Shown one piece after another: positions 36,537-49,000 of a stretch of DNA of 64,000 nt. Position 1 is the stretch's first letter. The number at the start of each line of letters is the position of its first letter. Where the stretch lies: assembly GCA_008508345.1 (NCBI GenBank), contig QNGE01001012.1, positions 39,685 through 103,684 on the forward strand, given 5' to 3'. This DNA is from Paragonimus westermani (Eukaryota; Platyhelminthes; Trematoda; Plagiorchiida; Troglotrematidae). The notes under the pieces are model-generated. The model saw only the letters and a list, made by a program, of their open reading frames with translations. It did no database searches and was not told where the DNA came from. The position numbers and the translations under genes are program-made.

Positions 36537-39500
36537 AAGCGTAAAGGTCACAAATTTGGATCGCATCTGAACAGTGCTGCCAAACAACCGTCACTAATAC
36601 GGTGATAATGTGGTTACATATTCACCGGTAAATAGTAACAGGAATGAATCAGTGTCATTTGTTTTGAAAACGCTTCTTGCGAACCCGTAGCAGCTACCTA
36701 GTTTACTAATGAGATATATACAAATGTCGCACGATCACATGGAGATAAAGTCAGCCCGCTGCCACATAAAAATCATTTTATCCAAACTGTCTAGTGCATA
36801 GCAACACCGAATGATACCCATTTTGCTGCTCTAACTACTGTCACAACTGTCGACATATTTTAGTCGGTGCGTAGGTGTTGTATACGCGTGCTCACATTCC
36901 ATCCAGTTTGTCTCAGTAAGACATTCACGATAGTTCTATCATGAATAAAAGCCGGTAATAGCACCTATCCTTGATAAGTCGGACTAGACAATAAATAGAG
37001 GTCGATTTTCCGGTACAACAATCACCTTCATTAAGAACACTGTCACTGACTGTCAATGTCACTTTGCCAGATTCGCTTTACCTCTCGTGAATCATTTTTT
37101 TGATATGCTCACGAGGTAGAATGTAAATTCTCTGAAGATCAGTGTGAAATTTTACCTAATCATCTGGCAATTTGCAGACAATCCGAAATTGCACCTGTAA
37201 CATCTGACAGAAAACTCTTCTGCGTGGGAGTGGTATTTGTAAGGTATGTTCGAGTTTCATTACAAACCTTCCATTAGTCCCTTCTTATGTCAGTTTTGGC
37301 CTCAGTACCTAAATATTACATGATATTGCTTTTGCGCAGAAACTGCACGTTGAAACATAAACCTTACTTACTCGAAGAAGCCATGGTTGTTGGAGTTTCA
37401 ACAGTGACGGCCATCTAAGTAAAAGTTAATGGACGTGGCTGATAGTTTAGTTACTTGAATCTTCAGAAGATAGAATCAACTACGTTGGAACTAACTTAAT
37501 AACTAAATTTACTAGCAAACAGAAATATTGACAAACACGTCAGTTTTAAGCACCGCTAAAGTTTGCACACAGCGTTTTGACAGAACAGCAACACTACATT
37601 TTTAGTGTTTTATTTAGGGATGCATTTTCCTGCCTTTACTTGTCAAGACAAATTCCAAAAATGGTGCCGAGGTGTCAGCTAATCAAAGTTGCTCCGTCAT
37701 CAAAAGGCTGTTGACGGTTCCTTTCTTCCGTTTATTCGTGTGAAATAACCTCTGTTTAATACATCTCAGTGGAGGCTGTTCTGAACGTCCTGTCCAACCT
37801 TAAACACATATGTAAACCGATTTTATTTCCGTGCTTCACGAATAATTAATTTTACGAGATCACAACTGAACCTTTTCAGCTGTGGAATATGATAGTTAAT
37901 CTTTGCAATTTATCAAAGCTATCAAATATTATTGGCAATAGACAAATGTAGGAGGTAATGTTACTTTCCCGCAAATGCCGCCATATCATAATTTGAGCCT
38001 TGAATTGTTTTTAAGAATTAAGCTTTAAGAAATAAAAATGTAGCTAGATGCCGTAGCAAAATTTGATGTGTGCGTTCTACTGCTGTTTTTACAGTCCGCG
38101 TCCGATGCATTGCAGAAAAACGTTTAACTCTTTCTGCACCAAGAAATTTTGAAGTACACAAAGTTACTTAATTGCAAGTCTGTATAGAAATACACCGAAC
38201 ATATAACGTCATCAACCTGATAAATTTCGAAGGGACCACCAAAGCGCACACAATCATTGATTTCTCTGTGTTTTATATCACCAGGATCCAGGAGGAACCG
38301 GACCATACAAACGCAGTATCGGTTTGAGTATCTAGAAGACCGGCCCGATAGAATCTCTTTCTTTGAATCGTGAACCGTCATTTCTCAAAAATACTGGTGT
38401 GGTTGTCTAAATTATATATGCTATTGATTGATACTGAATTCACCTACTAATATCGGTTGGTTGAAGACACTAATGTTTTTGCCATTCCCTCCTACGCTAA
38501 CCATAAAGTATTACAGGAATGTTGAAGATGGGACTCTGATGTGTTGACAGATCAATCTTCCCAGAGGTATTAAAACACGTCAAACATACCAAGAACTACA
38601 GTGGAACTTGCAAAATGAATGTGAATGCCAGTGTATGCTGGATTGTGTCTTATTGTTTTCAAATCAATTATTGGCGTTGATCCACAATTTTGGCCAAGAA
38701 TGCTGGAAATAGCTAATTTGATCCGTTTGTCATGCTCATCAAGCGCTGTAAATTCTTTAGTAAACCACAAAATCAGAGAAGTAGCGCACATTTTGTGTGG
38801 TCTTATAATTCAATTGCTATAAACACAAAGTTCTCCATCATATCTGTTATTATCAATCGTGCCAACATACTGTTCTCCAGTAGGTAAAATTCTCCGCTCG
38901 TCCGCATCTTTTTCATTGGATTCTGAATGCGATAAAGTTGTATATGGACCTTCCCAAGTATCCTAGTGAAAGGGTTAGCTACGTGCCCTACCGACTTCTA
39001 TAACTCGTTTCATTTGTCTGTGGTATCACCTTTAACTCACGTGACTAATTAAATGTGCATGAACCAGACAAAGGGCGGAATGCGAGTTTCATCGGCTTGT
39101 ACTTTTGATCACTAAAGCGACATACAATCAGCAACCTTTCATTTAAAACAAAATATCACACTTTAACGGAAAACTGGTGTTCTCATTATCTTACACGATA
39201 CACCCACATATGTTCTGAACCTACCATATCTTCATACGAGAGTCGTCAGTTGAAAGGGGTTGTCGCGTCAGCAAGCATATTTGACAAAAGTAGCACGAAC
39301 ATTACAACGCTAAGTAAAATATTGTACCTCTGTTCAAAGTGTGAACGGATGTGTCTCAGTCAGCATGGAGAAGACATCAAAAATCCAGCAACAACGCATT
39401 CGTTGTGTAAAGTTAAGGGTTTAGCAGTCTACTACGGTAACTAGCTTGCATATTATACGACGCAACTCTAAAGAATGTTATTTTTATTGTTCTTTAAAGC

Positions 39501-41649
39501 TTCCCATCATTTTGATGATAAGTGGATCGTGCATAACGCTGGAAGGAGAAAAACCCAGAAGCATTTTGGCACACTCATCACATTAAACGGAAGTAACGTT
39601 GTTAATTAGTTTGCTGTTATTATTCATACACACCTACCAAATACACGTTACGACCGTGTTTTTAATTCATTCATTCGAAAAGCAATTAGAAATTAGAAAT
39701 ATTTTTGCTCCATAACTTTTTCATACTCTGTTAGTCTGACAGACGTTATACTTTGCGCAAAAACACCATACGAAACCACGGAATAGTAATTATATACTCG
39801 TTTGTTATGCCCGCCCGTAAGCTGTCCATTTAAAGGTTTATACGAGTGATTTGACTTCTTAGATAGAAACCGGTCGTTACTTGGTTTTTAATGGCACTTC
39901 GGTCTTCACGTGTACAGTCATGAAGACGCAATAGGGCATTTTAATGTCTGCTGTTAGCAACTGGGCAGTTACTATATTAGATATACGATTTATTCGCCAC
40001 AGATATTGTAGATAGGTACAATCCACCCCAACAAATCGGGCGTTCGCCTAACAAGGCGCCCAAGCAAAAATGTCATCACGTCATGACTACTCGATGAGCT
40101 AAACCCGAGTGTCAATAGTTTCCGTGTACGTTCCAACACAAAATGAACCCGTCAGTTTTTATCACTGTCAATTTTCGTCATCGGTTGACATAAACACGTA
40201 CCGTGGACCTGTAGGAAGAAAATGGTCATTAGTTCTGGTTTATAATTACCAAACTCATGCAACTGTATGTAATTAGCGTGCAATCTGTAAAACCTTCGCT
40301 ATTCACCGGACTATAACAATGAAGGACGTGAAGGTCCATTCAAAAATACTACTCAAAATTCTAACATCGGTTAGAATACTGGTTTGATGTGTTAGTTATC
40401 AACTGTCTGCCGGTACTGTGGATGTGGTGACACATTCAACTGTCGAACCATCAGGAGATAGAGACTGTTAATGGACAGTGCTCCCAACAAATGTGGAAAA
40501 GATTCTGCCTACCAAATAGCCAAATTTAGTTTAAGTCGCACTACTCAGTTCAGTTTTCTTTTTTGTCAGATAAATATCCAAATATAGCTTGTAGCGCTTG
40601 TGAATTCCAACATTGCACTTAACATACACCGTCTGGAGGTTTTTCTGAACCCTCTCCTCAGCAACCATTTTATTCTTATATTATTGGGAAGGTTTAAATG
40701 AGTGAGCGCAATATACATCTATAGAAGATCGTACGTGACTGTGAGCTCCGCACCACTGGAGTGGCGTACCTGTATCTCTTCATTTGTATTGGAATGATTT
40801 TGTACGCTAAACCTCTGTTCATGTCCAGAAGCGTCTTTCCGTTCAAGTATGCTATATTACTGTCATTGGTCTCGTAAACAAATGATGAAACCAACAAAAA
40901 ACTTCCAAATGTGGATCCTCGGTTAGTGCGTTGGTAGTCTCCCAATATAACAGCAAGGCAACAATTTTTCTCTCGCAGAATACACCTTAGTCAAAGCGAT
41001 TAATTATATTTTCCTCATACACTTTTCAAATGCTCACAGACAGAACCTCTAAGCAGTACGCTCTTAGTTCACGTTCATGTCAGTGGTATCCTTTTTGAAA
41101 AGAAAATTCAGATTTTTATGCATCTTCACATTATTCCCGTATATCGCCGCTTCGTTACACTTTCCCCCAAATTCGTCTTTTCCGTGATCTATTGCCCTCC
41201 TGTTTTGTTTGTCACTTAACTCGCTATATTCGTCAAGTTCATGTATCTTACTTCCACGGTTTTATCGAAATATACCTTCAATATCCCATCTGCCCTGACT
41301 GAGGTCACTTCATTTGTAAAATGCATGGATCGTGATCGGGTTTCATTTCAAGGCACTCAGTGATTATACTTGCGTAGCACATACCGAACTGAGTCTCTGC
41401 GTTTACTTCTAGTCCTCTTAGGTGATCGAACTAAATATAAGATGCTAATCCTGCTTTGTCTGTCTCCAAATTAACAATAAACGAAGAGGATGAGTACTTG
41501 AAGTGATGACCTGCATAATCTTGTGAGTTTTCATTTTTACGCAACTGGTTTCTTTTTTAATGTATATATATATATATAAGTTCAAAGGCATTCAGCTCGT
41601 TTGCTCACTGTATACTGCTGAAACGCCACAAATTATGTCCACAAGAAAA
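36537..41649. other. No recognisable gene
   Basis: No frame with a recognisable domain. The minus frame at 38124-38381 holds YQVDDVICS, reminiscent of a YVDD palm, but neighbouring blocks do not fit. A (TA)8 microsatellite lies at 41563-41578, just upstream of the next PLE. Confidence 0.45.
41563..41578. repeat. (TA)n microsatellite
   Basis: Eight TA units in front of the PLE that starts near 41650. Confidence 0.9.
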
Positions 41650-43610
41650 GTAACTCCTTGCGTTTCTGCCGCCAAGGGCTTTGTAGTTATACTAGACATG
41701 TGCCAGTATATTTGTGTGCTTACCTGAGGAAAACGAATATGCGTCCATTTGCAAGTGTTCTGCTCAATGAGACAGATTACCTAGAAAAAAATGCATACCA
41801 TACTATGTGACCAAACCAAATTCGAGAAGATGAGGATAGAGACGGACAAAACCCCTCAAATACAGAAGGCGTTGTGGATACTACTGCGTCCGATGAAACA
41901 AACAAGACAATTGACTCCCCAACTTTCGAACGTATTTGACCCATTGGAACCACTATTCCCAAGCTCTACGGACTGCCAAAAGTTCATAAAGCGGGTGTAC
42001 CTCTTCGACCTATTTTGCACATGTGCAACTCACCATACCACTCGCTGGCTAAATGGTTGTCTTATCTTCTTGAACCCGTCAGGAAGAAGCTATCGAAACA
42101 TAGCCTACAAGACTCCTTTGAATCCATCAATACAATCAGCGGGCTAAACCTAACCGGACAACAAATGCTTTCTCTAGACGTATCGCCCCTGGTTACAAAT
42201 GTTCCACTGAGAGAGACGATAGACTATTTGTGTGATTATATTGTGGTTAATAAACCAGATGTCCGTATACCCCCACAAGAACTGAATCAGCTGTTGTACT
42301 TTTGTACTCATAATATACAGTTTAAATTCGATGGGGAACTATACTGACAAATAGATGGTGTAGCAATGGAATCCTCGTTGGAGCCATTGTTTGCGGACAC
42401 CTTCACGGGGAAGCTTGAAAATGACCAAGTAAAAGACACCATTCGTGGATTCAGTGTTTATAAGTGATATGTGGATGACATCATATGTATAGTTGGCGAA
42501 AATGATACCCCAACGACTATCTTAGCCATTTTCAACTCGGCCCACACAAACGTAACATTTACACTAAAAGCTGAACGTAACGATCAACTAGCTTTTCTGT
42601 ACGTACTTATCCAGCAACGTGCTGATGGATCGACTCAACGTGAAATCTATACGAAAAAGATTTGGAATGGGCAGTAAATCCATTTCAGCGGCTTTGCCCC
42701 TCTAAGGCATAAGAGAAATCTCAAGAACTGCATGAGCGATGGAGCCATGAGAATATATATATGGGATACGGTCTCCGATGAACTAACGTTTCTACGCACA
42801 CTGTTAAAAATGGCTACCTAGAACGTTTTGTAGACAAGACTATGGAACGTCACGAGAAACAAGATGACCCTAACGGAAGAGAAGACGGTATTTATTTCAC
42901 TACCATTCAAAGGGGATACATTTGTCGGGACAATCACTAGGAGACTTAACACTGCTATCAATAGCACATTCTATACTGCCAACGTAGTGTTTACTTTAAC
43001 TACACTCCGGCCCCCCGTTTACGGTTGAAAAATAAAGTGTCCGCTTCTACGGCTTCCATTTGTGTAGATTCATTTGCTTGTTCTTGCGGAACTAGTTACG
43101 TGGGTCGCACGACCAGGCGGTTATCCGAACGTGTCCGTGAGCGTCATCCAGTCTGAATCAATAGCGGAATCACCAGGACGGTTACCAGCGCAATTGTTTC
43201 ACACTTCGTTGATTCAAATTATACTGTCAACCAGGCCTCTTCCTTTCATCCGATTTACCGAGTCAAAGGCATTCACTCAAAAGCTGTCAGGTGCTGAATT
43301 TTGGCCACGGCTAAAGCGATCGGAATTCGAATGAATAATCCACCCTTGTGCGCACAGGAGTGCTTTATTCAGGCGTTGAAGTTGCCATGACCAACCCCTC
43401 ACACCACGACTGATCAAAACGCCATGGTTCTACTTACGTTATAAAGGTGACATAATCCTATCAAAACGTTGTCGCCGTTTGTGCCTTTGACGTGGCTGAC
43501 CTCGCTTGAACTTGCCATTTGTTTTGTTCTATTCTTCCTAACAACTCTGCTTCATATGTGTTATGTATTTGGCCTGATGATGAATAACCGAAAACGAGCT
43601 TGTTTGCTCT
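41650..43610 (+). mobile_element. Penelope-like element, most complete copy (RT plus GIY-YIG endonuclease)
   Basis: Blocks in order: KGFVVILD (about 41675, fingers), TIPKLYGLPKVHKAGVPLRP (near 41950-42010, across frameshifts), MCNSPYHSLAKWLSYLLEPV, LSLDVSPLVTNVPLRETIDY, NIQFKFDG, then a stop at 42346-42348, QIDGVAMESSLEPLFAD, YVDD at 42468-42479 (catalytic aspartates kept, stop just before), LAFLYVLIQQR, RHKRNLK, SLPFKGDTFVGTITRRLN, RLKNKVSAS, and the GIY-YIG core CSCGTSYVGRTTRRLSERVR at 43079-43138. The C-terminal PPLCAQE and ALKLP blocks fall near 43340-43390. The 3' tail holds CCTGATGATGAATAACCGAA near 43574-43593. N-terminus lost; at least five stops and several frameshifts. Non-functional. 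Confidence 0.9.
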
Positions 43611-44059
43611 CCCAAATTTTTCATTCTTCTCTGTTCCGAACAAGCACCACCCGCACTTTTTTGCAGCTCTTTCATTCAGATAGGCCTTGTTTTTCCAAAT
43701 ACTTTCGTAACCGTAGATTTGAGTTTTGCTCTTATTATGGATCACCCTTTTTCCAGTCTTCTTTCGAGCTTAATTTGGCACTCCGGCCTTCTTACTTCTG
43801 AGATTAGCATGTTTTGTACAACGCCGCCATTGTCACAACTGGTTCAATCGGCGACCATATCCAAGCGCTCAGTCATAGCTTCGTGTGAATAACTTTCTGC
43901 TTGCCCAATACTTCGGGAGATAAAGGAATTGCGTTGTCCGGCTCAGTGAATAAACCCGTGAACAGAACTTCTTAGAGAGGTTGAAGTTACTGTCTCTATT
44001 AAAACCACTAAACATGGCTTGCATATTTAGTGGACGTCTGGATATTTCCGCTATTTTAA

Positions 44060-44230
44060 AATGAATGTGATGGCTGCGACCAAGTGGGGAAGATGTTGAA
44101 TTTGGAACGGTTCGAATTCCCGGACTTCTGTTGAACATTTTGTGGTACCTGTTCTCTCGAATATATCAGTGGTGATATCATATGCTTACTAATGAGCCGC
44201 TCAATCGAACATCAACGTAAGCGTCTTCAT
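44060..44230 (+). mobile_element. tRNA-headed SINE with decayed hammerhead (second subtype)
   Basis: A box TGGCTGCGACCAAGTGG at 44071-44087 and B box GGTTCGAATTCC at 44109-44120. About 65 nt further on, 44184-44222 can fold like a hammerhead: stem I GCTTAC/GTAAGC, a core reading CTAATGA for CTGATGA, and CGAAC for CGAAAC. The cleavage triplet is lost. Position relative to the tRNA head is similar to that in the intact copy near 63893, although the head differs, so it may be a sister subfamily. Confidence 0.55.
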
Positions 44231-45959
44231 TTAGTTTGTGGGACATCACTGCAAATGACAGTTAATATAACGTCTGAGCGATTTGTTGGTACCAGTGGTA
44301 GGCTTACTATCAATACTTCCAAATACGATCGTAACATGCGTAGTTTGAGGGCCACAAACATAGTAGGTCGAGATTACTAATTTTAAATGTGACAGAACAA
44401 TCAGACGCTAAATGAATTATATCCACATGTCAGTGACTAACTAATCTGAACTAGACTAAAAAGTCGTCCTTCATTGCCGCAACAAATGAAAAATTTGTCT
44501 ACCGAATCAGCCGAATTTATGTTTTACTGTCATAATTGAGAAAAACTGGAATGGATGTTCTGCTTGAGAAGCCACTCTGAAAGGCTCATTTTATTTCAAA
44601 AAGGACATTTTGCAGATGGGACTGAAGTAGAGTTTCTCACATATTTTACAACAAATCTGCCGTCAGTTTTGCTTATTCAAATGGTTAGAATGAAACTAAG
44701 TATACACAACAGAATGAAAGGATTGGGCTTGACAACTTAGATGAACGAGTGAAAAACAGCTAAAAATGTCGAACTGTCCAGGTTGTGTCACGTAGTTAGC
44801 AGCTGGAAACCTAATCAATGTAACACAATAATTATTATTGCTAGTCGAGTAATCTGAGAATATGACATCTATCGGAGTTGTGTTGTATATGGGGTGGATT
44901 AGACTGTCGGATATTCTGATCTAGGACTTAAGCAAGCGCCATCTAGGGTATTGCGATTAGCCCATATTTGTTTGGCAACAAACTTTATTCCCACAATTAA
45001 GAACACAGATGCTAACCCCTGAAATGTTACCTGTCCTTCGTAAACTAATGGTATGTCGATGACAGCTTTCCGCGTATAGTCATTTAGGTTTAGTCTATTG
45101 TTAAATTTGTCCTACTGTGTAATATAACTCCGTAACAAACACCATATGGCCACCTTAATTCCAAAGCTGAGTTCATCAGATTCTCGTGCCAAGTACTAGT
45201 AGTCTGTACATTTGCAATTTTATTTCGGGAAAAACATGTGGAAATGTCCATCAATCCAACAAAATCTTTTTGTACGCCATGACGAATGATCGTTGTTGAA
45301 CTGACTGAAATATAGGGTTGTTTTATTAGTTTTTCTTCTGTAACTATCTGCATCAAGAGCAACGGCACGGACTAAGTCACCTCATTAACCTCAATCTCAC
45401 AATGGGTAAGATTTTGCAACACTGTTCAGTTAGCCCGAGAGTTTATTGATTGGCTCTTGCAGCACGCTTTGATGAAGGTTGGTAAGTTCCAGATAAAACT
45501 GAACATGTAAAATGTGAGCAGGTTACACGTAATAAAAAACAACCGCAGTTTCTTCTGCAGCGGTTCAAAACCTCACCAATTGTTTCTGTTGCTTTCACAT
45601 GGCACCACGTCTAGTGTAACTTATTGATTGTTTTTTGAACAACAGACAGTAGAATAGGTTGGTAACAAATGAGTGTGGCGTTGCATTGCCTAAGAGATAC
45701 AGCACATGTAGTCAGTTATAAGTGATGCTCCGATGAGAATTAATCGTCCTCATCTGCTGGACAGTAATCCATAACAAGGATGAATAGGTTTGACTAAATT
45801 TGAAATATCAACCTTGGTCAGTGTATTGATCACGGATATATCAAGTAGCCTAGTACATTTCCTGCTGTGGTGATCAAACAGCCTGAGAAATAATCTCAAT
45901 CGGAAGTCGTTGGAAGTCAAGTTGTGATACTTTGGTCATGCTCGATATGAATCTAGTAC
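44231..45959. other. No recognisable gene
   Basis: Minus frame 45090-45368 (92 codons) has no domain I know. A small hairpin occurs at 45541-45566 (AACCGC ... GCGGTT). Nothing else supported. Confidence 0.4.
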
Positions 45960-46060
45960 GACAGTGACCAACACGGTTGCCTCACAAAATTGTGTTCAGA
46001 AATTGAATTTCGGTAGTGAAAATTTTCTGCACTAACGATGGGTTCCAAAAGGAATAAAAC
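45960..46060 (+). mobile_element. Hammerhead-SINE copy (decayed)
   Basis: ACCAACACGGTTGCCTCA at 45967-45984 matches TTAACACGGTTGCCTCA of the intact copy. It is followed by GTGTTCAGAAATT for the B-box region and then CTGCACTAACGATGGG at 46026-46041, which corresponds to ATGCACTACTGACGAG with two bases missing from the core. A TTCC/GGAA pair with an AAAA loop stands where stem II should be. Ribozyme not functional as read. Confidence 0.55.
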
Positions 46061-49000
46061 CAACTTTTTTGCTGCTTCTGAAATAGGAAGGCTGGAAATG
46101 TCATCCAAAGGTAAAAATTCTGGTCAAGTAAGTCAATTTGTTCCAAATTAACCGTGTTTGAGTAATCATCAGTGATACAAATTTCCTTATTAACTGATTG
46201 TTAAAGGTTGAAGGAAGCCCTGATCCGTCCCTTATAAGTGTTTGGTGTTATTTAGCAATAAAGAGCACGTTGGTAGCAATTAAAAGGTTTCCCTTCATAC
46301 ACGTGAACATCCTGTGTAACCAGTCGCCATATGTAACAGTGTACATCTACGGCAATGATCAAATCAAAGAGGGTCCTATCTACGGTTTTCATCCGCTCTC
46401 TTAATTAGGTTTAGTTTCATTTCAGAACTTTGCTGAAATTTCATTTGCACCTCATCTTCCAGAACACTGAGCTGTTGCATAAGTAGCGGTGTAACGCAAC
46501 AATCTCATTCAAACGGTAAACCATCGAAGAAAAGAAATATCACATTCATTGTACTGGCGAACTAGATTATCACTTCGAGTTGAAATAAAGATTAAATAAT
46601 ATGTTTGTGCCTAAGTTATTAGCACATTCTCGTGTGTTACAATAACACTGTGTTATAACCGCATTTTACGGACGAGTGGGTAATACCGTTTACAGCCACA
46701 TTGATATTTTACGTAACGTTTGAGAGATAACTATATAAATGTTAGACACTACACTAGCCAATAGCTAACACGTACAAATTTTCCGCTTTATGTTCAAATT
46801 TTCATCAGAATTGTTTGGATTAATGTAGTCAGATGAACTCGTGGTTATTTCCATTGATGGTAGCACACGTGAGCGTGAGATAAGGTGCGTAAAGCAAGCC
46901 AGATAACAGCCAACGATCAGTAGAACACCACTTATAAGATATCCGCACCAATTTGAGTAAGAATGAAGTTGAACAGTTTGGGCGTCATATTAACTACGTT
47001 ACTGATAAACAGATTGAGAATAACAACGTTACGAGCAAGTTTTTATACACTACGTCCCAACCACCTCGGGTGGCCTTCCTAAGAAGTGTTGTAATCGAAA
47101 TCACATTCAATGTGATTTCGATTACTTTTACTTTCACGTTACTTTTACTTTCGTCGAAACAAAACCATGAGTTGCTGCTACTGATTGCACTGTAAAAGCT
47201 AACTTTATCTCACGCAGAGTGGAAAAAACGTTTTCAAATGACTCGCAAGGCATATTTTGAAGCCGGTTGGGATTCCCTTGAGATGAAACCGTTGAACAGA
47301 AAAACCTATCTTTCTTGAGCCTAATAAATTAGACAAGAAAAACTGCCGAATAATTCGTGAGAGCAGTTGTTCTAGAGGTTTATCTTGGCCAAATTAATTG
47401 CCCTTATATCTACAAAAATGTTCTACACTTAGTAGATGCCAACGCAGATTTAGCCCCATTTTGTTCATGGTGCATCAATTAATCTGTTGAAGACGTCCAA
47501 TGTATAAACATTCCTGATGAACAGAAATCAAACACGCTAAGCCTAAAGGTCGAATGTATATCCCCTTGAAGATGGCACATAAAGACCTGAAGAAAACCAA
47601 AGTAACATGTTATCAACGCGTTCGATGCATACAAATAATCACAAAGAACCTCATGCAGGTTATCAGAAAAACGGCAACGTGGTTTCTGTCATTGCATTTG
47701 ATCAGTCTTATACTTGCATAGGCAATCAACCTGTGTTTTGGTAGCGATTATAAAGGTAGCTCTAACTGCCGAATTTAAAAATGAAATTATTCGTTTTGTA
47801 AAAAGCACAATACCGTGTTACCTTGAAAAAATACCGGACATTCTGTGCAACGTAACACTTAGGTAAAAAACCGGTAGTCAGTGCTCTGCTTTGTTCCCGC
47901 TGCGAGTTGGAAGTCTTATAATAATGGTCGACGCAAAACGGACGAAAAAAAGATCGTCAGCTTGCTTGTTTTGCCTTACCTACCACGTAATGGTGAATGG
48001 ATCTGTCAGTTGTAGTGTTACGATTAAACCGTTGTGATAGTGACTGCCGATGCGGCTAGTTCAATTAAGAAAAATCAGAGTTGCAGGTTGTAGACGAACG
48101 GTGTCTACATTTATCGGCCCCCCATACATAGCTTTTAGTCCTTGTTACACAAATCTTGCATGTACCACTTAATTGACGGCTCTGTTTAACATTGAAGTTA
48201 ACATAAACCAGTCGTTCTCTCTATGCGGTTTGTTTGAACTTACAAGCTTGAAATGACACCTTTAAATATTCAGTGGTTTCCTCATTAAACTACTTTTTTC
48301 GGTAAAATACATAACTTCGATATTACGTTGTGCCATTGTTCGCATGCGTATTTCATAATAACCATGGAAAATGTGGCAACGATGAAGGACTAGTTATTTT
48401 TACATCGATTTCATCCTAGAGACACGTTGTAGACACAGACTGACAACATGATGACAGATAACATTCTGGATGTCATAAGAACACTTTCAGCCCTAGTGAT
48501 GTTTTATAAACTATATGCTGATATCACCTCAACTCTGACTGGGTCAAGTCATTCCGAAATATACCAGGTCCGGAGGAATAAGTTACATAGTAGGGTTTAA
48601 TAAAACCGTGCTGTAGAAAGGTTATGATAGAGCAAGGTTAAAAAACTGACAAATTTGATATGAACCAACTGACGTGAAAGATACTTAGACTTTTCACAAA
48701 TAATTCCATCTGACTATTAAGGTGAGTTGCCCCGTAATTTGTATAATATTAACAAGTGAATTTGTAGCAGCGTCCTCCTGACGAGTAAGGCTGAAAGACT
48801 CTTCTAGTTTTAAAAAGTTTGCTTGAATTTTCTTCCAACGTTATAGTTCCCAGTCTCACAACAAAGTCAACACAACATGCATATCTAGAAGTTTAACCGG
48901 TCGTGTTAATGTCAGCCTAATATGTAGACAGTACAGGCCGGTGCTTCGGGTACCGTAATATCTTTCGTATTTTCAAGCTGTTCACTCGTAGCCACAACAA

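Noticed and set aside
38124..38381. YQVDDVICS on the minus strand, like a reverse transcriptase YVDD
   Set aside because: Flanking blocks expected before and after a YVDD palm are absent.
47440..47530. LYIGRL on the minus strand, like a GIY-YIG core
   Set aside because: The expected C-X-C before and RxxEH after are missing, and the frame stops within a few codons.
48774..48830. CTGACGAGTAAGGCTGAAAG, hammerhead-like
   Set aside because: Stem II does not pair beyond one wobble, and neither stem I nor stem III can be formed.
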